Source of the DNA: Gambelia wislizenii
Lineage: Eukaryota; Chordata; Lepidosauria; Squamata; Crotaphytidae
Reading direction: 5' to 3'
DNA length: 64,000 nt
Assembly: GCA_030847615.1 (NCBI GenBank)
Contig: JAUMIR010000001.1
Coordinates: 88,461,501 to 88,525,500, forward strand
The notes beneath the pieces are model-generated. The model saw nothing but the letters and a program-made list of their open reading frames with translations, ran no database searches and had not been told where the DNA came from. Within the stretch, counting starts at the first letter, position 1; every line of letters starts with the position of its first letter. The position numbers and the translations under genes are program-made. This document shows positions 34,027 to 43,035 of this stretch, in pieces.

Positions 34027-34477
34027 CAGTGATGGGCAACCTTTTGAGCTCGGTGTGTCAAACATCACCAAAAAACTGAGGATAACTTGGGTGGTGTGTC
34101 ACTTTGAGGAAAAAACATTATTTCACAATAATATTTATTGTTTAATTAACAATATTATTAATTGTATATTAATAATTAATGACTTGTCACAACTCATGTA
34201 ACAACTGAGTAATTAAAATGTACAGTCGTCCCTGCCCACCACTTTCTTTCACCCTCCCACCCTCCCTAATGTGGTGATCGGGGCTTCATAGCCCCACCTG
34301 CCACTTTCCTCCCCCCTCCCTAAAGTGAGGCTTTGAAGCCCGGATCACCACTTTAGGGAGGGTGGTGAGGTTGTGGGCGGGGGCACGGGGGGGGGGGAGG
34401 AGGCCTATGGCCGCGTGTCAGCACAAAAGGCTACGCGTGTCAGTGCTGACACACGTGTCATAGGTTCGCCTTCACTG
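34027..34477. mobile_element. hAT-like MITE with exact 8-bp duplication
   Basis: Termini CAGTGATGGGCAACCTTTTGA and TAGGTTCGCCTTCACTG. The direct duplication CTCTAAGA flanks it at 34019-34026 and 34478-34485. 451 bp with a GC-rich right half (CCGCGTGTCAGCACAAAAGG). CAGTG termini and 8-bp target duplications are diagnostic of hAT transposons. Confidence 0.93.
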
Positions 34478-34485
34478 CTCTAAGA

Positions 34486-34980
34486 ATTCCCAATTAAAAC
34501 CCAATTTTTGAGCAGCATGCAGAATATATACTATATCTCAGGGAAAGAGAGTAGTATTATTGATTATGTATTGATCCCTGATATTCTTTTCAATGTTATT
34601 GATAACTTTTTTGTGGCTGATAGAACTGAAAGTGATAAGTTGCCTTTCTCTCTTAGTCTTGGGATGCCTATCAAGATTCATTTACAGGCCTATCACCAGT
34701 TTGTTGATTCCGTAATGGTAGTTAGGCAGAATCCTTCCTGAATCTTCATTTGCGAAGAAAAGCCAGAGAGAGAGAGAGAGAGTTAGGCAGAAAATGTTGT
34801 TATGGTCAGAAAATATTAATACTAAGACTTCTGCACTCTTAAATTAATCAGTGGGCATGAAGTTTAAACATGCTATTATTGAAGCCCATAATGCACTGGA
34901 ATACTATACCCAACTGTTTTCTGCTATCATTGAGGTGCACTGAGATTATGTCTGGAAATCCTAAACACAAGGGTGCGGTA
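34486..34980 (+). pseudogene. Decayed LINE, endonuclease part 2
   Basis: GKESSIIDYVLIPDILFNVI (34547 on) and ESDKLPFSLSL complete the endonuclease domain. The usual SDHLP is SDKLP here, losing the catalytic histidine. A 49-bp RTE fragment interrupts at 34732. After it the frame continues with HAIIEAHNALEYYTQLFSAI before a MITE. Confidence 0.75.
34732..34780 (+). mobile_element. Extremely short RTE 3' insertion with target duplication
   Basis: Only the last ~50 bases of the RTE element (TCCTTCCTGAATCTTC...CCAGAGAGAG) are present, flanked by AGTTAGGCAGAA at about 34720-34731 and 34781-34792. A complete target duplication shows it is a genuine severely truncated insertion. Confidence 0.85.
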
Positions 34981-35194
34981 GGTTGGGACTTCATCACACT
35001 ACACTGTTCTAGTGCTATGATTCCACTTATCTGCTCTGGCTGCCTCCTGTGTAATTCTGGGGTTTGTAGTTTACTGAGGCCTAAGAGCTCTCTGGATGAG
35101 AATTCTAAATGGCCTTCCCTAAACTGCAAATCCCAGGATTCCACAGGAGGCAGCCAGAGCTGTTAAATAATAGTGCTATAACAGTATAATGTGA
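34981..35194. mobile_element. Fold-back MITE
   Basis: GCTCTGGCTGCCTCCTGTGTAATTCTGGGG is mirrored by CCCAGGATTCCACAGGAGGCAGCCAGAGC, with CATCACACTACACTGTTCTAG mirrored by CTATAACAGTATAATGTGAT. Interior phrases match the 12632 MITE (AGAGCTCTCTGG). The target duplication is not clear. Confidence 0.7.
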
Positions 35195-35196
35195 TA

Positions 35197-35449
35197 CAGT
35201 AGGAACCCCGTATCCACTGATTCATTACCCACTGATTCAGTTATCCACGGGACACAAAACAGCACACCTACAATAGAATCTTCCTAGAAAATGTCTCCTC
35301 TCTACCTATTTTCTAGGTCCTCCAAAGCAACTCTATGGTATTTTAGACCAGAAGTCCCATTATTTTCAATGGTGTTTGCTATTATCCATGGTTTTCGGTA
35401 TCCACGCCCCCCCCTGAACCAATCCCCAGTGGATACGGGGGTCCTACTG
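35197..35449. mobile_element. Tigger/pogo-like MITE, TA duplication
   Basis: Termini CAGTAGGAACCCCGTATCCA and TGGATACGGGGGTCCTACTG, flanked by TA at 35195-35196 and 35450-35451. 253 bp, no coding capacity. Confidence 0.9.
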
Positions 35450-35451
35450 TA

Positions 35452-35630
35452 CTGTCCTTGGTGTGATATGGAGTGCTCTGAGGCTAAAAAATGCTTAAGG
35501 ACAATGTATTGTCAGTATAGAAGAGATAATTGTAGAACTTTGCCTCGATCATACTATCTTATTAAAAGATACTACAAAGCCCTAATTGCCTAGAAAAAGA
35601 AAGAAGCCATAGGCAATGGATCAATTCCCC
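35452..35630 (+). pseudogene. Decayed LINE, linker between endonuclease and RT
   Basis: Short piece between two insertions. It reads PWCDMECSEAKKCLRTMYCQ and TLPRSYYLIKRYYKAL, consistent with the region between endonuclease and RT of the same LINE. Assignment is by position. Confidence 0.45.
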
Positions 35631-36277
35631 CTCTCTCTCTGGCTTTTCTTCACAAACGAAGATTCAGGAAGGACTCATCCCGCACTTCTGCAAACGCACT
35701 GATGACTGAAAAGGCCAATCCAAGATAAACAAGTCCAGTTGCAGAAAGCACAGCAGAGGGTCTCCTTCGGTGATGTTTCTGGGTTGTGATTCTCTCTGCG
35801 TTGTTGTTTCTTTTCAAGACTTGTTCAGCATGAGTTCTCAAATAAAGCTGCAGCAATGTGGATAGTGCGTCTCCATGCCTCCCAATGTGAGGCCAGGGCT
35901 GACCATTGTTGGTGATCAATTTGGCTGAGCCTGAGATGTTGTTTCAGGGAGTCCTTGTATTGCTTTTTTGGAGTGCCCCTCTTATGCTGACCTGTGGCGA
36001 GTTCACCGTAGAGTACTATTTTTGGGAGGCGATGGTCCTCCATCCTAGAAACGTGCCCTGCCCAGCGCAGCTGTGTTCTCAATATCATGGCCTCAATGCT
36101 GGTGATCCCTGCTTGCTCGAGGACAGCAACATTCATCACATAGTCAGTCCAGTGTATATTTAGGATTGTGCGTATATAGCGCTGATGAAAGCGTTCGAGG
36201 AGTTGTAAGCGTTGGTGATAGGTGACCCATGTTTCAGCCCCGTAAAAGAGAATAGACAGTACAATGGCTCTATACAC
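35631..36277 (-). mobile_element. RTE-type LINE 3' fragment, opposite strand
   Basis: The minus strand reads YRAIVLSILFYGAETWVTYH, WAGHVSRMEDHRLPKIVLYG and the C-terminal zinc region (with a shift near 35920), ending in the 3' UTR whose reverse complement starts CTCTCTCTCTGGCTTTTCTTC at 35631. The flanks AATTCCCCC and AATTCCTCC (35623-35631, 36278-36286) are a target duplication with one mismatch. It is inserted into the large LINE. Confidence 0.92.
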
Positions 36278-36286
36278 AATTCCTCC

Positions 36287-37328
36287 TTGCAAAAATATAC
36301 TAAGCAGTTTTGGTCAATAGTTACAGACATGTTAGGCAACCTTGCAGGTTTGATTCAGTGTAATATACCTGCTCATGTTTTGGAATCTTATTTCTTTACT
36401 TTATTTAGGAACTGCAGAGACTGAGCAGGGTTCTATGGAGGCATATCTCCTCTCCTTGGATCTTTCAGATTCTCCCCATTGGGGTCCTGTGACTCAAGCT
36501 GAAATAAAGACATTAATTTCTCAAATTAAGTCAGGAAAAGGCTCCAAGGCCAGATTCAATTATGCCTAAGCTGTTGAAATTTAACACCACATGGTGAGTG
36601 CCTCTGTTAGAACCTCTGTTCACCCAAATTAACAAGACTGCTCAATAGCCTGGGACCAGCTGTTGGTAATCATAATCCCTATCTATAAAAAATGGGATAG
36701 GAAGAATCTTAATTACCAGCCCATTATTCCACTTTCAGTAGTGAGTAAACTCTATCCCTGATACCTTAATAACAGGGTCATTAGCTGGATTGAGAATGAA
36801 AATATCCCAGGAGACAAGCAGGCTGGCTTCAGAAAGGGTAGGTCAACTCTCGAACATTGCTTAGTTCTAAGCCACCTATCTGAAAAATACACAAGATGGC
36901 TCAGTAACAGTCTATATGTTGCCTTCACAGATTTGAAATCGGCTTTTGGTTTGATATCCAGAGATAGACTGTGGGCCAAATTTATTTTCCCTTCTATTGA
37001 TAACAGACTAATTTTGCTAATCATGAGCCTATATCAGAATACCACAATACAAGTGAGATGTGGTGTACAGGATAGCCTAACCAAGGCTATCCCAGTTGTA
37101 AAGGTAGGGTGTCAAGGTTGTATTCTTGAACCCACATTATTCAACTTGTACCTTAATAACCTTTCTACAATTTTCTCCTCAGAGGTTTTCATGCTCCAAA
37201 ATTGGCCACAGTTAGTCTCCCCTTACTCCTGTATGCAAATTATGTTGCCCTTCTTTCTTTTACTAAAGTTGGCCTAAAGTGAATGCGGAGAGTGTTTATG
37301 GGTTACTGTAAAGAACCTGCTACCCTTA
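36287..37328 (+). pseudogene. Decayed LINE, reverse transcriptase domain
   Basis: Contains VTQAEIKTLISQIKSGKG (36495 on), NRVISWIENENIPGDKQAGF and RKGRSTLEHCLVLSHLSEKY (about 36770-36890), VAFTDLKSAFGLISRDRLWA (RT motif A; usual AFD is AFG) and TTIQVRCGVQDSLTKAIPVV then CQGCILEPTLFNLYLNNL (motif B). The YADD block is degraded near 37220. Many stops. The wording resembles I/Vingi-type or other APE LINEs of reptiles, but I cannot fix the clade. Confidence 0.8.
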
Positions 37329-37865
37329 GGGCGTATCTACACCAGCCAGGATATGCTGGTTCCCTGTGGACATATCTTGGCTGCAGAGCTGGCCTGTCCT
37401 TCCCTTGATGAAATGGGCCAGAGTCTACACAGGAACATTGGTCTATTGCTGCAGCTACTGCTGCCATTTTCTCTGCTTTCTTGGAAGCCAGGAAGGGGGC
37501 CTACAACATGTGACTGCAGGCCCCCTGCATGTGACCGGCCTTGGTTACATGCTGAGGGACCCCTGCCTGGCTTCTGGGAGAGCAAGCGAGCTGGTGGCAG
37601 CAGTGAGGGCCAGCATGTTGGACAGGCTCCTGCAGACATGAAGGGCCCAATCTGGGTTTTGGTCAGCAGTAATGGATTAAATTGGGTATTACGCTAAAAT
37701 GGTTAATCGGGCCCTACCTTGGCTTGCCCCCATCTCAGCCCCGTATCTGCCCTGGGGGTGGTGAGGACTGCCCAGGGGCAGAACAAGGCAAAAACCCTGC
37801 ATTATATGGACTGCAGGGCTCTGAGATGGGGGCAAGCTGGGCTATTTAGCCGATGTAGATAACCC
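37329..37865. mobile_element. Harbinger-like non-autonomous element, TTA duplication
   Basis: Termini GGGCGTATCTACACCAGCC and GCCGATGTAGATAACCCC, flanked by TTA (37326-37328, 37866-37868). 537 bp and GC-rich. The right part (CTGCCCTGGGGGTGGTGAGGACTGCCC...GGACTGCAGGGCTCTGAGATGGG) reappears near 55190-55280, so the family has a second member here. The frames inside are not coding. Confidence 0.82.
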
Positions 37866-37868
37866 CTT

Positions 37869-38196
37869 AATTTCAGCAAAACCAAAATTATGGTTTTTAT
37901 CAAGAGCTTCTCCCTAACTAAATGGATTATAGCTGGACAAAACATAGAACAAGTTAGATGGTTTAAATAGGTATCATTTCCCAATCTTCTGGCACTTGGG
38001 TATCTCATCAGACTTCTGCTATTCAGTTAGTATCTAACAGTGCTAAAGCTATAGTTCGGTGGTTTTTATATTAAAGGAAGGACCGTTCATTCCTGTTGCA
38101 CTCAGGGTATTCCAGGCCAAAATGTTGCCACAATGGCTGTTTGGCATTCCAGTCTGTATTCTGGGCTTTTCCCCAGTCCTGGAACAAATATAGTCA
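37869..38196 (+). pseudogene. Decayed LINE, region after RT
   Basis: Reads KTKIMVFIKSFSLTKWIIAG and QNIEQVRWFK, then FYIKGRTVHS, GQNVATMAVWHSSLYSGLFP and the PGTNIV end, as expected C-terminal to a LINE RT (thumb/connection). Shifts are frequent. It is broken at TCA 38194-38196 by the GC-rich block. Confidence 0.65.
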
Positions 38197-38429
38197 TCAC
38201 TTCCTTTTCGCTGTTTTCCCTTTCTTGGTTTTGTTTATTTGTGGAGTTGGAAACAATGGTGTGCTGGCTCTGCCTTGTGGGTCTTTGAGGAAAGCAGGCA
38301 GAGGAGGTGAGTCCAGAGCTTGGAGAGCTGGGAGGGCTGGTCTGGAGTGCAATTCTTCCAGCATCCCGCACCCCCGTTCTCCCCCCCCCCTCATCATCCC
38401 CTCCTGGCTCCACCATCTGCCGCCCTTAC

Positions 38430-38501
38430 CGACCACCAAGTAGATCTTGGGTTTCCTGGTCACCAGCCGCCCCACCATCCACTTGCTGCGGCACTCGCTG
38501 G
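38430..38501 (-). other. Exon-like 72-bp segment (hypothetical)
   Basis: On the minus strand a GTGCGTAG acceptor is preceded by a C-rich (CCCG)n tract. Then comes a 72-bp open segment reading WMVGRLVTRKPKIYLVV, and then G|GTAAGG as donor. Phase-2 start and phase-1 end would be consistent with an internal exon. I do not recognise the protein, and there is no second exon I can support. Confidence 0.25.
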
Positions 38502-38510
38502 CTACGCACC

Positions 38511-38548
38511 GGGCAGGCAGGCGGGCGGGCGGGCGGGCGGGCAGGCAG
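38511..38548. repeat. (GGGC)n/(GGCA)n microsatellite
   Basis: Tandem GGCAGGCAGGCGGGCGGGCG units. On the minus strand it forms a C-rich tract upstream of the exon-like segment. Confidence 0.9.
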
Positions 38549-39814
38549 GGGCACATGGCAGTGTGGTGATGGCAGTGGGGCTTTTCTGCCCCCACTGTGG
38601 CTTTGACTGCCCCCCCCATGTGAGGGGGAGCTGATCAGCCCTGCCTCCCACCTGGCCTCGGCTCTTCAGCCAGGGAGGGGAAAGTGTATGTGTGTGTGTT
38701 GGAGGAGGAGGGTGGGGGGTTGCGTGGGTCTGCCAGTCAGTGTGCGCAGGGTGTGTGTGTGTGACCAACCTTTTGGGGAGGGAAAGAAAAGGGTGCTTAT
38801 GGGGTCTGGCAGCCACTTTGTGCGTGAAGCTGGTGGGAGAAGAGTTGGGGTGCTGGAGTTGTCATGCCGGAGTTGTCATTCAGTGGATTGGGGCTGGCTC
38901 CAGGTGCTTGGCTGTGGAGTAGGGGGGATTGGAGTGGAGTTGGCCAGAGTGGAATCTCGCCATTTTTTGAAACCTCCCTCGTGCCTTTGGATTCTGAGCC
39001 CGGCCCCCCAGGGCGACCCATCTCCTGAACCAGCCAGGCAGCCAGCTCGCCCTCCACTCCCTCCTTCCTTTGTTCCTTTTGGGGCACCTAGATCCTCTCC
39101 CCTGTTGGGAGTGGCCTCTCATTAGTGTCCCTAATGAGTCTGATGCCTGGAGAAAGGTTAAGGTCAGCACATCCTTCTTTGCCTCACCATTGCCTTCTTT
39201 CCTTCCTTCCCTCCCTCCCTCTCTTGGAAGAGCACAAAAGTGCAGAAAGAAGAAAGTGTGTGTGTGGGGGGGGGGTTAAGGTCATGGTTTGGAGCCAAGC
39301 GGTATCAATTCCTGGTCCAAGCCTGCTAGAGGAGGAGGAGGAGGAGGACAGCTGAGGGGGTGGGGAGCACGGCACTTTACCAAACTCTATCTGTCCCTCG
39401 CTCCGAAGCCAAGGCAGAGGTGGAGGTGAGCCAGAGCCCAGCTTGGAGGAGGACCTTCCAAAGCCCAGCCCAGGGCCTGAGCCGTCTTCTGCTAGCCCCT
39501 GGAGAGGTGAGGAGGCAAGGAGGCACCAGCAGGGTTGCCCTTTGCTTCCAGCCCCCCCCCCGCCTTTGCCCCACCAGGAAACTGGAGACCTCAAGCCCGA
39601 TGGACTTGGGCAGGGAGAGCATGGCAGGGCTGACACCAGTCTCTTAACCCAAGGTCAAGGGCCCCTTTCAGTTCTCCCCTGGAGGAGAAGGGTTGCTATG
39701 CTGTCGCCCCCCTGTTTTTTGCATACATTTTTTATTCACAGTTTTTTTTTACTTTCGCAGTAGTGCTCCGCCCCTAACCCCCCCCTCCCCAAATGAGAAG
39801 GGACAACTCTACTT

Positions 39815-40123
39815 TCAGCTTTTCTATGGGAATTGCTCTGTGTACCAAACTGTGTGCCATCAGCAGTTTTACATCTTGAAGCTGGTTGTTCATATGTGGA
39901 ATGTACTGCTGGGGTTGGGTACTAAGATACTGGCTAAAACTTTTTTATGCAAGACCTGAATCAAGCCATATACTTTATCTTCAGGAAGAGAATTATATTG
40001 GCCAGTGGTCTAAAGGTATCAGAGACAAATTATGTACAGAGAATAGGTTTTTCTGACGACATCCTTTCTATTCAAGACTTTTTAAAGGCAAAACTGATTC
40101 TTGCTCACCAGATTAAAGATAGA
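39815..40123 (+). pseudogene. Decayed LINE, C-terminal region part 1
   Basis: Translations in shifting frames include FYARPESSHILYL-like, RIILASGLKVSETNYVQRIG and FSDDILSIQDFLKAKLILAH then QIKDRG. The last stretch is open and hydrophilic. It runs to the Harbinger-like insertion at 40124 and continues after 40758. Confidence 0.65.
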
Positions 40124-40758
40124 GGAAATTATCAGATGTTCTAAATATGGCATTATAACAACACCAGGAGATTGCTAAAGGGCTTGCTTTTCAGATGACA
40201 TCATTCCCCTCTCGTTATGCTCCTGTTTGGCTGTCATTATGCCAGCACTGCTTTTTATTGATGGACTAAGCCATCAATGGATCCCCCATTCCGTTTCTGT
40301 CATGGAATTGACAGCAGGTGAAAAGGTGGCCTTTTAAGCTGGTGTGATGTAGCATCAATGGGAGGTCCTTGTCAGAACGCTTCTGGGTGAGATCGGGACA
40401 TCCAGGTAAGTGACACACTTTTTTTTGTACCCTCCTGGGTTACTTGTAAAATTTTAAGTGTGTTTAGGTGCTTAGTGTAACTTTTTAAAAGTGTATTTTC
40501 CTTTTACAGTTTGAATTTCCCATGCTCTCATCTTCTCACGAGAACAGTTGGGATTTCAATACAGGACGTGAATGGAGCTCTGTATTGAAATCTGTTAGAG
40601 CTCCATTCACTCCTGGGCTGGCCTGCTGAGGGAACGATCTGTGATTAAGGTAGGTCTGATTCCCCACCCCTTTTTTTTATTGTTACAGGGACGGGAGAGG
40701 GGCAGGAGAGGAGACTGAGGGACAGGAACACTTTTTTTGTTCCCGTTTGATAATCTCC
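40124..40758 (+). mobile_element. Harbinger-like non-autonomous element
   Basis: Ends GGAAATTATCAGATG and CCCGTTTGATAATCTCC are inverted repeats. The interior matches 19299 (TAAATATGGCATTATAACAACACCAGGAGAT versus TAAATATGGTGTGACAACAATGCCAGGAGAT). The flanks are consistent with TAG duplication only if one extra A is allowed on each side. ATCCAG|GTAAGTGACAC lies at 40402-40416. Confidence 0.78.
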
Positions 40759-41257
40759 ATAGCTATGCAATTTTCTCTATCTGCTGCTTGTACTACCTGC
40801 TCCCCAATTAATCTGGAACCGTCATTTGATACAGATAGGTGCGCAAACCATCTTGAAAGTTTGACCATCTCTAAATACCATATGGTTTTTACTAAAGCTC
40901 AATTTAATGTCATTCCTTCTGTTGTGCTGGAGGGTAATTTCCAGGGGATTCTTTATAAAAAAACATGTTTGTCCATGTGGAGATGGATTAGTAGAGCCTC
41001 TATCCCATGTATTTTTCTTTTCTAATTTTTACAGAGATGAGAGATTAAGATTAACTACACCCCTCTTAAATAAACTCCCTGGAAGACCCTCTGCATGGTA
41101 CTTTGGTTTATCTGTTAGGAGATACTAAAAACGTGTAACAGAAATTGTTGCAAAGTTCCTTATCTCTGCTGTTAAGATTTGTATTATGACTCAAACATGT
41201 ACTATATATAATACTTGGGGTTTGTCTCCCTTTTAAAATTGTAGTAAATAATACTAA
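40759..41257 (+). pseudogene. Decayed LINE, C-terminal region part 2
   Basis: Contains KKTCLSMWRW / HVCPCGDGLVEPLSHVFFF (two frames of the same stretch near 40960-41010), then RDERLRLTTPLLNKLPGRPS and AWYFGLSVRRY. A Cys/His-rich C-terminal motif of the LINE ORF2 is plausible. It is split by a palindromic MITE at 41258. Confidence 0.65.
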
Positions 41258-41613
41258 GGAGATTTTCACATGGGGAAATTATTCCCCGGGGAGATCGGGA
41301 CAGAAACGGGGCTGTTCCAGTAACAGCGCCCCATTTCGCATGCCCATTTCCTTCTCGCGATCTCCCGTTGTCTTCCCTCCATGCTGCTTCCATTTCTCTC
41401 CTGGTAAATTCTGTGATTTTTTACTAACGAAAGTTCTTCATTAGTAAAAAAAATCATGGAACTTACTGGGAGAGAAATGGAAGCAGTACGGAGAGAAGAT
41501 GACGGGAGATCGTGAGAAGGAAGGGGGTGTGCCAAACGGGGTGCTGCTACTGGAACAGCCCCGTTTCTGTCCCGATCTCCCTGGGGAATTAATTTCACTG
41601 TGTGAAAATCTCC
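41258..41613. mobile_element. Palindromic MITE, Harbinger-like
   Basis: Termini GGAGATTTTCACATGGGG and CACTGTGTGAAAATCTCC. Nearly the whole 356 bp folds back around 41430 (ACTAACGAAAGTTCTTCATTAGT is the centre). Flanks are TAA at 41255-41257 and TAT at 41614-41616, a one-base mismatch. Termini match the 29769 element. Confidence 0.82.
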
Positions 41614-41744
41614 TATGCCTATTATGTTTTTAAACAATTTTTGAACTGATATTATTCCAGTCTGTTTTAGCTTTCCTATCATGTTTTGCATGACGGATAT
41701 CTTGTGTTTTAATGGTCTGTGACTGTACAATAAAGATTGATTTA
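41614..41744 (+). mobile_element. Large LINE, 3' UTR end
   Basis: Continuation after the MITE: TTTTTGAACTGATATTATTCC...GTACAATAAAGATTGATTTATTG. The AATAAA signal at 41729-41734 close to the end fits the 3' end of the LINE that begins near 31.8 kb. Confidence 0.55.
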
Positions 41745-42120
41745 TTGACAATACAATACTCAAAAGTCATTTAAACATTAATTTAAAAGTGTTAAAAACA
41801 TAAAGATCAAAGTCCAGCAAACCCCATTAAAAAACCCTTCTGCATAACCATTTAAACGTCAAAGGCCTGATGAAATAAAAAAGACCTTTGCCCAGGAGTG
41901 AAAAGAAAGCAGAGAGGGGCTTTTCCTGGCAAGTCAGCCAAATTATGAAGCAGAGCTTAGTAGGAAAGTTACTGCTTTGGATGAAAACTTTCAGAACCCT
42001 TCAGTCTGCATGGCCAGAAACCTTTCTCCAGCCAGTGTGGCTTTTGCAAAAAATAAAATAAAACTGAAGTTCCCAAGCGCTGCTGTTAAGCAGGTGGACA
42101 GGTCACTCTTGTCAAGTCGA
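41745..42120. repeat. Dispersed repeat C-like segment
   Basis: A-rich part (TTAAAAGTGTTAAAAACATAAAG) followed by AAAAGACCTTTGCCCAGGAG and AGAGAGGGGCTTTTCCTGGC, the same plan as the repeats at 5396 and 42640. Confidence 0.45.
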
Positions 42121-42639
42121 TCTGGGGTCTCCTGAAAAGACAGGCAGCTTGTGAACTATTTAATTTGTTATTGTAATTTTGCTGGGAAGGACAGCTGCTT
42201 GTGGGAACTATTGCTGCCAATTGCAAAATAATTTGGTTGGTTTTTGACCAAAACTTGGGAATGTTACATTTTCAAACAACAATGCCCAGCATTCCTGGCT
42301 TTGGGATCCTGGGAGCTGTTGGCCCAAAGCTATTTTGTCAAGCTCAGCTTCAGACATTACATGTCTATAAGGGAAACCACTTCCTTATGGAAATCAACAT
42401 AGAGATATCTGAAGTCTCATGTAGAAGAGAGAAATTATCCTGTGGCCATCAACATTTTGCTACTTGCTGGGCATTATCTGAGAGGTGTGACCATCTCCTC
42501 ATGAGGAAGTGCTTTCTTTATTTTTGTTCATCTTGTTACTTGCTTTCAACTTATGGCAGCTGTATAAATGAGACACTCTGTTATTAACAGCCCTGCTCAG
42601 GTCTTGCAAACTCAGGGCCATGACCCCCTTAATTGAATC
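42121..42639. other. No recognisable gene; old MITE-like patch
   Basis: 42280-42345 (ATGCCCAGCATTCCTGGC...GGGAGCTGTTGGCCC) resembles an old hAT-type MITE. CATCAACATTTTGCTACTTGC near 42450 resembles 17438-17460, hinting at another dispersed family. Confidence 0.35.
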
Positions 42640-43035
42640 TATCTACCAATAATAATAATAATAATCCCACCCCTCTGTTAAAAACAATCGGGGTGGCTTG
42701 CAACAATTAAAATATAAATACAGATTACAATCCCTAAACACCACCCACCCCCACCCTCCCCCATAAAAAGATATTAAACCAGTATAAAATTAAAAAAACT
42801 AACTAATCTAAAATCACATTAAAAAATCGATAGCCAGCAAGAGTAAAAGAGGCCAGGAGCTCCTGAGGCCAGGATCTAATCAGGAAAGGCCTGCCAAAAG
42901 AGATCCGTCTTTAGTGCTTTTTAAAAGCTACTCAAGCTCGTCATCTGACGGATCTCGTTCGGCTGGCCATTCCATAATTTGGGGGGGATTACCGAAAAGG
43001 CCCTCTGGGAGGTTGCAGACAGCCTAGATTTTTGT
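42640..43035. repeat. Dispersed repeat C copy with (AAT)n
   Basis: (AATAAT)n at 42647-42664, CCACCCCTCTGTTAAAAACAATCGGGGTGGCTTGCAAC, an A-rich middle, then GGCCTGCCAAAAGAGATCCGTC and CCATTCCATAATTTGGGGGGG...GAAAAGGCCCTCTGGGAGG. It matches the repeat at 5396 in order of parts. Confidence 0.6.

Larger units (their letters stand above)
38197..39814. other. GC-rich 1.6-kb block inserted in a LINE; origin unknown
   Basis: Composition changes sharply to GC-rich with many CpG and low-complexity runs, then returns to AT-rich LINE sequence at 39815. LINE reading resumes there as AFLWELLC-like sequence (seen as CAGCTTTTCTATGGGAATTGCT). TCA occurs at both junctions (38194-38196, 39815-39817). No inverted termini, poly-A tail or transposase are visible. 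Frames on both strands are long because of GC content and lack recognisable domains. On the minus strand 38430-38501 looks like an exon (separate entry). It could be a captured host fragment, an unknown transposon, or host DNA if the LINE continuity is misread. Confidence 0.5.

Noticed and set aside
38197..39636. Several overlapping long frames on both strands in the GC-rich block
   Set aside because: GC-rich DNA has few stops. The products are low-complexity P/G/S/R-rich and differ per frame. Only the small splice-flanked segment is kept, as a low-confidence entry.
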